Assembly: GCA_940671915.1 (NCBI GenBank)
Contig: CALNVZ010000218.1
Location: 222,414-286,413 of the forward strand
DNA from: Paracentrotus lividus
Taxonomy: Eukaryota; Echinodermata; Echinoidea; Camarodonta; Echinidae
Length of the DNA stretch: 64,000 nucleotides
Direction: 5' to 3'
Numbering within the stretch: position 1 is the first letter of the stretch; each line of letters starts with the position of its first letter. Below the pieces are notes generated by a model. It was not told where the DNA came from, did not search any database, and worked only from the letters and a program-made list of their open reading frames with translations. Positions 36,396-47,432 of this stretch are shown piece after piece. Both the position numbers and the translations under genes were made by a program.

Positions 36396-37177
36396 CAGTG
36401 CGTCCCCAAAAAAAGAGTAAACCCAACTTTGATAGCCTGAGATTAAAATTCTATAACTTATGTAATTTTAATTTTTATTCCAGGTAGAAGACATTCATAT
36501 TCTATCCGGTGATACCGAACTTAAGCATGTATAGGTGCATCAAAGCAATAGAAACCTTCGCACATTTTAAGAGTGCTTAAGGAGTTTCTATCAACAATAA
36601 AACAATTCAAGCGAGCGAAGTAGTAATGACAATATGATGTGCCTTAACATCTTATTTTCTCCATGATCTACCATGAATTTTTTATGTTTATGTGTTTGAA
36701 CTAGTGTTTATGTGTTAACTGTGAAAGTATGCTGTATAATTATACGTTCTCATGTGAATGTCGCTTATACTTGAGAAATAAATCAAATCAAAGATGGATG
36801 AATAAGCAGCTGGGCTTTAAACGAATGAGTGTTTAACATGCTTTTTACCAAGTTTGGGCAAAAGCAAACCTTGCATTTCAATAGTCCAAGAAACATTTTG
36901 TCCCTTATTAATAGACTCAAGAAGGTTTACTTCAATCAATGAATGAATGGTCAGAAAACGATGGTATAATTGTTGCTTCTGCAAAAACTTGGTACAAGCT
37001 AATTTTGACAAATGTTTTTAAAAGCTCAAATACTCTGTCAACATGACAGCACAGGTATAAGTTTTGTATCACTGGATATAATATGAATTACCCTATCATA
37101 TGACATACCAATTAATGTCAACAAAGCTATACAAGGCAGGCTCTCAAAGTAGGGTTTACTTTTTCTGGGACGCACTG
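36396..37177. mobile_element. TA-flanked MITE, CAGTGCGTCCC family
   Basis: 782 bp. The left end CAGTGCGTCCCCAAAAAAAG and right end CTTTTTCTGGGACGCACTG (allowing one slip) are inverted, with TA on both sides (36394-36395 and 37178-37179). The similarity continues inward (AACCCAACTTTGATAGCCTG against CAGGCTCTCAAAGTAGGGTT). Members of the same family lie at 34790-35170 and 61717-62964. No transposase-like frame is present. Confidence 0.8.
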
Positions 37178-37179
37178 TA

Positions 37180-37920
37180 CAACAACCGACCTTGAACTTG
37201 AACAACGCTTGTACAGACTTAGGAGAAGCGAGTTTAACAAAAACGTGAACTGGGTTTTTAAACTATCATCTTTCTGATTTTCTGATCTTTCCAGTGCCCT
37301 TTATCATAAAAGAGATACGATCAACCTGACGATTGATTGTAACATTTAGTACACAGTTTACCATTGACTTGCGATCGAAATCAGTCGTAAGATCTATCGT
37401 ATATTTTATGTTACAGGGCACATATTGTAAATAACGTTGCAAGGCCAAGGCCATTTCAGGATGGGATTTATTGGACGCGAAGGCAAAATAAGGACATCTG
37501 TAAATTTTGGGGATGTGATTTTTAACCCTGACACTAAATGCGAGAAATTGAACACTTAGCTTGCTTATGAATAGCGTGCAATTTAAATGACCGTCAAAAT
37601 ATCAACATAATGACCATTTAAAGGAAATGAGCTTTTATTTTTCTCCTGCAGGTAGGCCTACTAGGCCTATATTTCAAATTCGAAATTTAAATCAAATTAT
37701 AATTGCTATAGAGCGTAAATTTGTTGTTCAGAATATGGTTCGATAAAGCGTGTTAGTAATTGTTTACATAATTATCATTTTATGAAATCGTGGAAATTAT
37801 CATCCTTATTCGATCCGTATTCACATTGTGAAGATTTGTAACATCTGAGCTGTGGGGGCCCTACATGCTGTCAGTGAATGAAATAATATTTCAAGAGGAC
37901 ACCCTTAAAAGTTCATTACA
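37180..37920. other. No gene recognised
   Basis: Unassigned AT-rich sequence without a coding stretch or a clear repeat. Confidence 0.35.
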
Positions 37921-40063
37921 CACTAAAAACCTAACCTCGTCCGTCAATGGACCGACTAGCTTTAAAGCTAGTTGGTCAAGACGGACTAGTTTTAAAGCTA
38001 GTCTGCCATGTTAGTCCGTCAAGACGGACTAGCATACAACTGAATCTACATCTTTCAACTTGACGCTAGTCCATCGACGTGACCGACTAGGTCAAAAAAA
38101 AAGTAGGGGGTAGGGACACTTCACCCATTAGAATGACTGACTAGCTTTTGATACAAATAGTTGCAATGTCGTTTCAATGTACCTTCTCTATTTATTCTGT
38201 TTCCGAGCATACGCAAGTTGTTACATTCTGAAACAAAGGTTGTTTTCGCTTGACAATCTGAAAGCTTACGAGACATAACATCTATCATGACAAGTATGCA
38301 ATTCACGAGTATCGGTAGATTCCAAAATTTGTTCTCCATTCTTCAATTACAGGCTAATTGAATACCTTGTTACTATAGAACTCAAGAACCCGGTATTTCC
38401 TTACAGATTGCTGGTGAATTCCCGGCTTAGCAACAACAGTGAATAGAAGTTGGATACAATCAACATTCTCAACAAAGGTTGTTTTTGCTTGACAATCTGA
38501 GAGCATTACGATAGCCGAAATAGCATAAATCGTGACAAGTATGCCATTCACGAGTAGGTTAGAAATATCGTTCCATTCTTTAAGGCCCGGTCCCACTGAC
38601 GGGAGGATTAATTGCGCATGAGTTGCGTATACAAATTTTGTTCATCCGCAACAAAAAACAAAAACAAAACAAACAATCCGCAATTCATACGCAAATCATC
38701 CTAAAGAGCCAGTGTGACCGCGCCTTTAATTACAGGCTAATTATTGAATCCTTCGTTACTATAGAACCCATGAATCGTCTATTCTTATAGATTGCTGGTG
38801 AATGCCTGGCTTAGCAACAGCAGTGAATAGTAAGTGGTACAATTGATTGAATAACATGCGCATTGCGAAAAGGAAATCACTATTACATGTATTATTAGTT
38901 GCATTATCTGTATGTGAATTCCATTTAATGAGCAAACTGTACAGACGCACACTGGATATACCCGCGTAAAAAGCACTTAAAAAATTTTGATTATAATGGC
39001 GATCTCCTTCCTGTGACAATGAATGTGTGAGTACTCTTTTTTAATTCCTTATGTTTCAGTTCACAGGTAGCGTTATTTTTTCACATAAATTAAGTTTATA
39101 ATCACCAACGCGAAAATTAGATGTCTTGCCAAATCAATTATAAATTGTGTGTATTTACAACCGATAGTAACAATCACATTAGATTATGAAAATTGAAATT
39201 TAATTGTAATAATAAATATAGGGCGCCACTTTCTTTTAGATTACTTGTATCTGACAAGAAAAGAATATTGGATTAGCAGGCGCGACTTTGGGATTCTGAA
39301 GTGGCTCTCAAGGACAAGTGTATACGCCGAAAATGCAAAAGCAGGTAGGCCTACAACAAAAGACATGATGATGCAAGCCATGGCGGCGACTCTTGGGCCC
39401 CGTGCCCCCATTATTTGTTAATTGCCATAATGTTAACTAATTATGCCTCCTGTAAGAATTCCTGTCTTCTGATTTATATCATCATAATAAAATGTTTATT
39501 TATTTTTTATTTTTTATTTATTTTTTTTTGCTCAAATTCTTGTGACAAAATGCATGTTTTTAATCGTATCTTTATATTGTCTTCTAATATTTCAGATTTG
39601 ACGTCTCTGACCAGTGGTGAAGCCATATTTACCTCGTCCGTCATGCTAGTCTGTCAAGACAGCAGCAAGAACATCGCGGCAGAAAAGCGCGACGGACTAG
39701 CTTTGACACCATGACCGACGAGCTGTAAAGCTAGTCCTGCTCAAAAGCTCGTCAGTCTGGGCATCACTACGACTAGCTTTTAGGCTAGTCCGTCAAACTA
39801 GTCGGTCACGACGGACGAGCTTTAAAATTAGTCCGTCGTGACCGACGAGCATTAAAACTAGTCCGTCTTGACGGACTAACTTGACGGACTAGCTTTCAAG
39901 CTAGTCCGTAGAGACGGACGAGTTTTAAAGCTAGTCCGTAATAACCGGGTTGTGTTGAAGGAAAACTAGTCCGTCGTGACCGACTAGCTTTAAAGCTAGT
40001 CAGTCTGGGCATCACTACGACTAGCTTTAAAGCTAGTCGGTCTACCCGTTTAGGTTTTCAGTG
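37921..40063. mobile_element. Palindrome-rich TIR element, copy A
   Basis: 2143 bp with left end CACTAAAAACCTAACC and right end GTTTAGGTTTTCAGTG. Just inside both ends are clusters of palindromes such as CTAGCTTTAAAGCTAG joined by GACGGACTAG/CTAGTCCGTC words (37935-38095 and about 39650-40045). The interior has two related minus-strand stretches that both encode LSDCQAKTTFV, showing internal duplication, and words such as GATTGCTGGTGAATKCC that also occur twice. A nested TTAA element lies at 38579-38729. A second copy is at 43293-45514. No transposase recognised. Confidence 0.85.
38579..38729. mobile_element. Nested TTAA-flanked MITE in copy A
   Basis: About 150 bp from TTAAGGCCCGGTCCCACTG to CAGTGTGACCGCGCCTTTAA with TTAA at both ends. 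The same insertion is present in copy B at 43968-44120, so it was there before the larger element was copied. The TTAA duplication is the type seen in piggyBac and Kolobok elements. Confidence 0.7.
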
Positions 40064-40407
40064 CAGGTTTCACAATAAGTTTTTTTTTTAATAAAGAAAG
40101 AAAGAAAAAAGAGATTTTTTTTTCACTCCATAGGCGATTCCTGTCTGACCTATGCAATAATGATTTCTACATTTGGTGGTATTTGAGTATTTTTCAAAGA
40201 CCCTAAACATTGATATTAAAGCAAAGTTATAAAATGACTATTTTGTTGTTATTATTGTTGTTGGTATTGTTTTGTTGTTATTATCTTATTTTACTTTGTC
40301 CGTCTGTTCTTGTTTCAATTTAGAAAATTGTTGTTAGGTGAAAATGAAAACTTCAAACCTAATGAGACAGCCAAAGAGGGTAAGATTCTTATTACTTCGT
40401 AGAAAAG

Positions 40408-40410
<3 letters not shown>

Positions 40411-40443
<33 letters not shown>

Positions 40444-40460
40444 TTCTCTCATCTTATCTC
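40411..40460. repeat. (CT)n microsatellite
   Basis: Short CT repeat with TTT interruptions. Confidence 0.85.
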
Positions 40461-40740
40461 CTTTACAAATTCAATCAAGACAGATTTCATTAATCAAACA
40501 ATCGACTTCAAATGCCAACAGTGTATAAGTACGGACAGACAATCAGAGCATCACCAATTGGAAGAAGTAATCAAAGCAATAAAACATGGAACTCTTAATG
40601 ATCAAATCAAAGGCTTACACGACTCTTCATCTAAAGGGCGGAAGTAAAGGGCTCATTCACATTAATTCCTTTTGGGACATCTTTTCGATTACATCACATT
40701 TGCAACTAAACATTCTATACTAATCTGTAAAAAAAAAAAA

Positions 40741-40848
40741 AAAACGAGTGAAAATTTTCACTTGAAGGAGTGAAAATCATAAAAGAGTGAATTTATAGCG
40801 AAATACGAGTAAATCTGTAGTGAAATACACATTTTCACTCATTTTGGA
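40741..40848. mobile_element. Short palindromic MITE (AGTGAAAAT)
   Basis: About 105 bp. Left AACGAGTGAAAATTTTCACT and right ACATTTTCACTCATTTT are inverted, with further AGTGAAA words between them. The whole could fold into one hairpin. Boundaries approximate. Confidence 0.5.
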
Positions 40849-41063
40849 ATGAAATGTATTCTTATCCATATTGGTCGCCTTTTATCACCTTTTTGGACAT
40901 CAAAGAGTGCTCACCAACACATCGGAATCGCTGTGATGCTGCTGAGCACCCCTTTTCTAATCAGTCCCAGAAAGGTGGTAATGTGCACCCTAAGGGTTGC
41001 GCAACTGTGGCATATGTTACGTTAATGGTTTATTTATGATTTGGTTTATTGGTAACTTCATTG

Positions 41064-41329
41064 TTAAAAGGTGCAATCACACATCGCCAAAGGATGGCGG
41101 TTTATGGTGGTTCGGGACAGTGTTGATTATAAAGATAGTATTATCAACTTTGTTTCAGTTGTAGTAGCTATCTATTTTTCACATTATATTTTTGAATGTT
41201 ACACGATGGTACTCGAAAAACACACGAAAGGAACACGAATGGCATTTGTGATCAGAGCAAAGTTTGAAATTTTCCATGATCGTGTGTCCATCCTTGCTCA
41301 ACGTCGGACCAGTGTGACGCAGGCTTTAA
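41064..41329. mobile_element. TTAA-flanked MITE
   Basis: Left end TTAAAAGGTGCAATCACAC and right end GACCAGTGTGACGCAGGCTTTAA with TTAA at 41064-41067 and 41326-41329. The ends are related to those at 38579 and 11107. The 113-codon open stretch overlapping it is most likely chance, because it runs across both element ends. Confidence 0.6.
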
Positions 41330-41937
41330 GCAGTGAAATACTTGATGTTACACGTATGAAGATGGCTCTTAACAATGATATCGATTGCTTGCTGACATCT
41401 CTGATTATCTAACTTTTACGCAATACTTCATTTGCACTTCTCCTTGTCTCGTTCAATAATGTCAATACTTATTTTTTCAACGAGATTGAAAGAGAATTGA
41501 ATCGGGTCTTCTTTCTTAACTGAAAGAAAGTGAAAGTGGAGCTAAAAGTGGAGCCGAAAGTTTGTTTGGTTTGAAACAGGCTAAAATAGAAAAGTGGACA
41601 TCTTTGCGTTTTGTAATGTTGCGTTTAGGATGGGGGTTGGTGTCCGGACACCTAACAAAATTGAAGCCTTGTTTTGTCTTGTGATTAAACCAAAAACAGT
41701 GCTTATCATCACCAACATTCCTTCTTTATAATATTGTCTACCATTTCGTGGTGAAAAACTACAAAGACATTGTTTGTAAGCCTTTGCAAATGGCTGGTTA
41801 AAATCAGCCGTCTGCCCGGACACCCGACAACCGAATAAAAAGGCTCCGCGGCCCCTGAGATGCAGTCCACCCAACAATGTTAACCCATAATCCTAATGGT
41901 ATAATCTTTGACCCCAGTAAGTGCAAAATGTGCAAAT

Positions 41938-42225
41938 GGTGTCATCTCACTTCGCGGAAGCGTCTCTGAGAAGTCTCTGCGACGAAAAAAAAAAAACTTT
42001 TTATAGCTTTCTCGATTTTCTCGTTTCTTTTTATACTTGTTTCCCGCAGCTAATGAGACGTCATGGAGACTCATTAAACGTCGTGGAGACTAAGGAGACG
42101 TCTCTGAGACGTCCCCGAGACGTCTCCAAGACTATTCTCAAAACCTTTTCAAATCCGTCTCAAATCAGTCCCCAACCCTTCCCTAACTAGTATTAAATCC
42201 GTCTCATGGCATGTGAGATACCACC
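41938..42225. mobile_element. Foldback MITE with GAGACGTCTC repeats, copy 2
   Basis: Left end GGTGTCATCTCACTTCGCGG and right end GTGAGATACCACC match the element at 7654-8010. Repeated GAGACGTC words run through the interior (for example GAGACGTCTCTGAGACGTCC near 42096). More diverged and shorter than copy 1. Confidence 0.7.
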
Positions 42226-43292
42226 GTTATTATTGAAGAAAGGAATATGGTTTACACGACTGTATGGAACCACTTGACTTTTTTCGCGTTAATGCTTTGC
42301 CTTTGCCACACATATCATATCGATCTATAGACTCCCATCATGGATCTACGCTCCCATTAACAACCTTAATCAAATCATATCGCGCTTAGACGTGCAATTT
42401 CTGGTAAATGGTGGGCGCGTTAAGAGGCGAGCTGTCTGCCCCGGCATTGGTGCTGTAACTTTACACGCTTTCATGGTTACTTCGAGGAATATGAAATATA
42501 TATTAACCTCAGTGGCGGATCCAAGCGGGGCGCAGGGGACGCCCCCCCCCTCTAATTTGAAAACAACTCATTGACCGTACTAAGGGGAGATCAAACCCTC
42601 AAAATGAAGGTTAAAATGTTGTTATCGTACAAACTAAGTACACCTTGTTTTTTCAAAAGAAAATATCATTGGAAACAATATTTCAGAGGTGTGCTCTTCG
42701 AAATTTGGCGTCCAAAACAGTTGCCCCTTTTGTGACAAATAGTAATTTGGAGATAGAATTTATAGGTACTTTCATATCGCCCTGAATTTCAGATCATATG
42801 AAAGAGGATGAAATTGCTTACAAGCTAAAGCCCTCTTTGATGGAATTTAGAGGGGTAAAAATGAATATTCAACCCAAACAAGTTCATTTTCTAATAATAT
42901 TTTTGTAAAGAATATTCAGTTGTAACTATTTGGAAAATTGTTCCAATATGTGCACGACATCTTTCGAGAAATGCAGGTTCGTATATCATGTTAACAAAAA
43001 GTTATAGCATCCTAAAGTCGTGAACTTGATTTCACCGAAGAACGGCAATCTTGCTAATATAAAAAAAAGCTCCGTACACGAACGTGTATTACTCTATGGG
43101 AAAAGATATGATGTCTTCTATAAATAAAATGCGTTTCACATTTTAAACCCTAAATTAACCAGTTTCAACAGTAAAATCTGACATTTTATGATTTTGTAAT
43201 ACATGCAAAGGTGGTCAAACATACAAGTGAGTGCAGAGTGAATTGGAAAAGACATTCAATTCCCTTTTCTAAAATTGAGTGTTATGTTTATA
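42226..43292. other. No gene; dispersed repeat fragment
   Basis: Contains an AGTGGCGGATCCAAGCGGGG head at 42511 followed by a C run, the same head as other repeats in the window. The following 700 bases are unassigned and have no supported reading frame. Confidence 0.4.
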
Positions 43293-43967
43293 CACTGAAA
43301 ACCTAACCTCGTCCGTCAATGGACCGACAGCTTAAAGCTAGTCGTCAAGACGGACTAGTTTTAAGCTAGTCTGCTATGTTAGTCCGTCAAGACGGACTGC
43401 ATACAAACTGAATCTACATCTTCAACTTGACGACGAGCTTTAAAGCTCGTCCGTCAAGCTTGATGCTGCCATCGACGTGACCGACTAGGTCAAAAAAAGT
43501 AGGGGGGTAGGACAGTTCACCATTAGAATGACTGACTAGTTTTGATAACAATAGTTGCAATCGTCGTTTCAATGTACCTTCTCTATTTATTCTGTTTCGA
43601 GCAATACGCAAGTTGTTACATTCTGAACAAAGTGTTTTCGCTACAATCTGAAAGCTTACGAGACATAACATCTATCATGACAGTAATGGCAATTCACGAG
43701 TATCGGTAGATTCCAAAATTTGTTCCCATTCTTCAATTACAGGCTAATTGAATACCTGTTATCTATAGAACTCAAGAACCCGGTATTTCCTACAGATTGC
43801 TGGTGAATTCCCGGCTTACAACAAACAGTGAATAGAATTGGATACAATCAACATTCTCAAACAAAGGTTGTTTTGCTTGACAATCTGAGAGCATTACGAT
43901 AGCCGAAATAACATAAATCGTGACAAGTATGCCATTCACGAGTAGGTTAGAAATATTGTTCCATTCT

Positions 43968-44120
43968 TTAAGGCCCGGTCCACTGACCATGCTGACGGAG
44001 GATAATTGCGCATGAGTTGCGTATACAAATTTCGTCATCCGCAACAAAAAACAAAAACAAAACAACAATCCGCAATTCATAGCAAATCATCCTAAAGAGC
44101 CAGTGGGACGGCGCCTTTAA
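43968..44120. mobile_element. Nested TTAA-flanked MITE in copy B
   Basis: Equivalent of 38579-38729 at the same internal place, again with TTAA on both sides. Confidence 0.65.
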
Positions 44121-44980
44121 TTACAGGCTAATTGAATACTTCGTTACATAGAACCCATGAACCGTCTATTCTAATAGATTGCTGGTGAATGCCTGGCTTA
44201 GCAACAGCAGTGAATAGAAAGTGGTGTTGATCGAATAACATGCGCATTGCGAAAAGGACATCACTATTACATGTATTAGTTGCATTATCTGTATGTGAAT
44301 TCCATTTAATGAGCAAACGTACAGACGCACACTGGATATATGACCCGTAAAGCTTAAGATTTCGATATAATGGCGATCTCCTTCCTGTGACATGAATTGT
44401 GTGAGTACTCTTTTTAAATTCCTTATGTTCAGTTCACAGATAGCGTTATTTTCACATAGATTAATGCTATATCACCAACGCGAAAAATTATGTCTTGCCA
44501 AATCAATTTATAAATTGTGTGTATTTACAACGATAGTAACAATCACATTAAATATGAAATGAAATTTAATTCTAATAATAAATATAGGCGCCACTTTTTT
44601 TAGATTACTTGTATCTGAAAGAAAAATATTGGATTAAGAGGCGCGACTTTGGGATTCTGAAGTGGCTCTCAAGGACAAGTGTATACGCCGAAAATGCAAA
44701 AGCAGGTAGGCCTACAACAAAAAATCATTGATGATGGAAGCCATGGCGGGCGACTCCTGGCCTCGTGCCCCCGAATTATTTTGTTAATTGCCATAATGTT
44801 AACTAATTGTACCTCCTGTATTAATTCCTGTCTTCTGATTTATATCATCATAATAAAATGTTTATTTATCTATTCATTTATTTTTGTTTATATATTTTTT
44901 GCTCAAATTCTTGTGACAAAATGCATGTTTTTAATCGTATCTTTATAATGTCTTCTAATATTTCAGATTTGACGTCTCTG

Positions 44981-45081
44981 CCCTTACAAAAATGACTCAA
45001 TGGTGTAAATGGTATTTCAATGGTATACCAATGAATTACCATTGGATACTACTGATATACCATCGCAGATTTTTGTAAGGG
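44981..45081. mobile_element. 101-bp MITE nested in copy B
   Basis: Ends CCCTTACAAAAAT and ATTTTTGTAAGGG are a perfect 13-bp inverted repeat. Copy A has the uninterrupted sequence GACGTCTCTGACCAGTGG at 39600-39617. In B this is split as GACGTCTCTG, insert, TGACCAGTGG, so TG is duplicated. The inner TGGTATACCA-type words are also palindromic. Confidence 0.85.
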
Positions 45082-45645
45082 TGACCAGTGGTGAAGCCAT
45101 ATTAACCTCGTCCGTCATGCTAGTCAGTCAAGACAGCAGCAAGAACATCGCGGCAGAAAAGCGCGACGGACTAGCTTTTACACCATGACCGACTAGCTGT
45201 AAAGCTAGTCCTGCTCAAAAGCTCGTCAGTCTGGGCATCACTACGACTAGCTTTTAGGCTAGTCCGTCAAACTAGTCGGTCACGACGGACGAGCTTTAAA
45301 ATTAGTCCGTCGTGACCGACGAGCATTAAAACTGACGGACTAGCTTTCAAGCTAGTCCGTAGAGACGGACGAGTTTTAAAGCTAGTCCGTAATAACCGGG
45401 TTTTGTTGAAGGAAAACTAGTCCGTCGTGACCGACTAGCTTTAAAGCTAGTCAGTCTGGGCATCACTACGACTAGCTTTAAAGCTAGTCGGTCTACCCGT
45501 TTAGGTTTTCAGTGTAATAGTTTGACAGATATTCCAGGAATTGTTTATTTTTTTTTTTTTTTGGCCTTTTACATGGGGTTCGGCGGCTGCCACCCTCACA
45601 GAGCCTAAATGATTGGTTGGTTAGGATAGAAGGGATAAAAGGGTG

Positions 45646-46157
45646 CAGCTCGTTGTTCCGATGGTTCATTTGTCCGAAGGTTCGATGTTCAGAAGGTTCG
45701 TTTGTCCGAAACCAGAATAGGGTTCGTTGTTCCAAATGTTTATTTGACCGAAGGTTCGTTCATCCGAAAGGGAAATAGGTTTCGTTTTTTTCGAAGGTTC
45801 ATTCGTCTGATAATGAAATAGGGTGCATTGGTCCTAAAATAAAATATGGGTCATTCGTGCGAAAAGGTTACTAGGGTTCATTCGTCTAAAACAAAATTAT
45901 AATCCCTATTATTTTCATTTTTGGACAAATATGAACCCTTATTTCAGCTTCGGACGAAGGTACCTTCGGAAAATGAACCGTACTTCATTTTTGGATAAAT
46001 GAACCTTCGGAATACTGAACCCGATTTCATTTTCGGACATACGAATTCGCATTCATTTTTTGAGGAATGAACCTTCGTAATAATGCGTCAAACGTTCGGG
46101 CAAACGAACCTAACATCCAAGTACGTGTTCAGAGAGACGAGTTGTAACAACGAGCTG
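45646..46157. mobile_element. Foldback element with minisatellite arms, F3
   Basis: About 510 bp. Ends CAGCTCGTTGTT and AACAACGAGCTG are a perfect 12-bp inverted repeat. The left arm has repeated GGTTCGTTTGTCCGAA-type words, and the right arm the reverse (TTCGGACAAATGAACC-type). The arm words and end sequence resemble those of the element at 30052-31558. Diverged, with no coding capacity. Confidence 0.7.
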
Positions 46158-46748
46158 TAACCAAGGGGATGGGATGCTCCTGGACACGGGCCTAATCACG
46201 CATTAATTTCTTTTTTATTAGTCAGTAGGGGCATGATCTTTTCATCACCACCCCCCCCCCCTCACTAATAAAAAAAAAAATGCGTCCCGCTCTACGCCAG
46301 TGCTCCAGGAGGCAGGGGTATGTAGAGTAGGTGAGGAGAAGTACTTTTGATAATACTTTAACAAAATTTTTGCTCCCCCTGCTGATGAGGACGTGTTCCT
46401 TTTCAAGATTAAGTGCATCAGGCAGAAACTTTTTTTTTCTGCTTAAGGGCTAGATATACATAATTATATATGAATTATCAAATTGCATTAATTTCATTTA
46501 TTTACTTTTTGTACCTGCAATGTATAGCGAATAAGTTTAGCCTGAAAATTTTTAATATCATATCAAAATAGATACTAAATAAAATATCTCTCTCTGTATA
46601 GTAGGCTACAAAGTAAATTCGATAGCAGATTGGCCCCCTCTACCACGCATCTATATAAAACACTGCACCATTGTAGCCACATTTATTACAACTCCTTAAA
46701 TTCAGAATAGAAAAAAGCTTCCGCATTTCCTCTTTTATTTATTTATCT

Positions 46749-46840
46749 ATACTAATAATAATAATAATAATAGTTGCGATTTATATATCGGCTTATATGA
46801 AACAATTTCATCTCTAAGCGCTCTACAATTTAATTAGTAA
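46749..46840 (+). repeat. AATAAT-tailed dispersed repeat fragment
   Basis: An (AAT)n run followed by GTTGCGATTTATATATCGGC and CTCTAAGCGCTCTACAA. The ATTTATAT-...-AAGCGCT pattern is a widespread retroelement-derived repeat in marine invertebrates. Fragment only. Confidence 0.4.
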
Positions 46841-47157
46841 GTTTTCCAATTTCCTTCATTTTCACACAGTTACCGGTGTGGTAGCCGATCCTGCGCATCG
46901 CAGATGGTGCAATTTTTGAATTTTGGCACACTTTTCGGTGCATCTTTCGAATTTTGGCACAGTTTTCGCACGGTTTTAAGCATCATCAGCGTGCGGATCC
47001 TTTCTGTCATCGCCGCTGATGCTGTACGCCCATCGCAGGTATCGTCCTTTTCGATACCAAATTTAACTTCGAAGAGACTTTTTGCTATTCTATTTCAAGA
47101 CTCTTTAATAATGAATTATAAATCAATTATAAGCCATTATAACATGTATACAACAGA

Positions 47158-47432
47158 ATAAAACAGCGTTTAATGAATAAAAAAAAAAAAAAAGAAAGAA
47201 AGAAACTTAGTCTTAGAGGGCTGGAAGTATGGTGGGCTCTTGAGTGGGGGGGGGGGGAGGGTCGGTTTTATATAACTTAGAAATATGAGAGTAGGGTGTA
47301 CGGTGGCCCATATACAACAAAATAAACAGCGTTCAATGAAGAAGAAAGAAAGAACTTATAGTTTTAGAGGGCTGGAAGTATGGTGGGCTTCTAATGTGGG
47401 GGGGGGGGGAGCGGCGTTTGTTATAACTTAAA
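47158..47432 (+). repeat. Tandem duplication of about 160 bp
   Basis: The series AATAAAACAGCGTT-TAATGAA..., GAAAGAAAGAA, TTAGAGGGCTGGAAGTATGG, a G run and TATAACTTA occurs twice (about 47158-47280 and 47322-47432). The copies differ mainly in G and A run lengths. Confidence 0.7.

Larger units (their letters stand above)
43293..45514. mobile_element. Palindrome-rich TIR element, copy B
   Basis: 2222 bp including a 101-bp nested insert. Left end CACTGAAAACCTAACC and right end GTTTAGGTTTTCAGTG are flanked by TA on both sides (43291-43292 and 45515-45516). It is collinear with copy A at 37921-40063, including the palindrome clusters and the internal TTAA element. About 43310-44640 differs from A by many single-base deletions, whereas 44650-45514 is nearly identical. 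An extra GACGAGCTTTAAAGCTCGTC palindrome at about 43432 is missing in A. Confidence 0.85.

Noticed and set aside
40854-41039. DIKECSPTHRNRCD looks like the start of a calcium-binding EGF domain
   Set aside because: The remaining cysteines and the glycine/aromatic pattern of an EGF domain are absent, and there is no splice acceptor before it.
41071-41412. 113-codon open frame on the plus strand
   Set aside because: It crosses the right end of a TTAA-flanked MITE and starts just inside the left end, so it is most likely chance.
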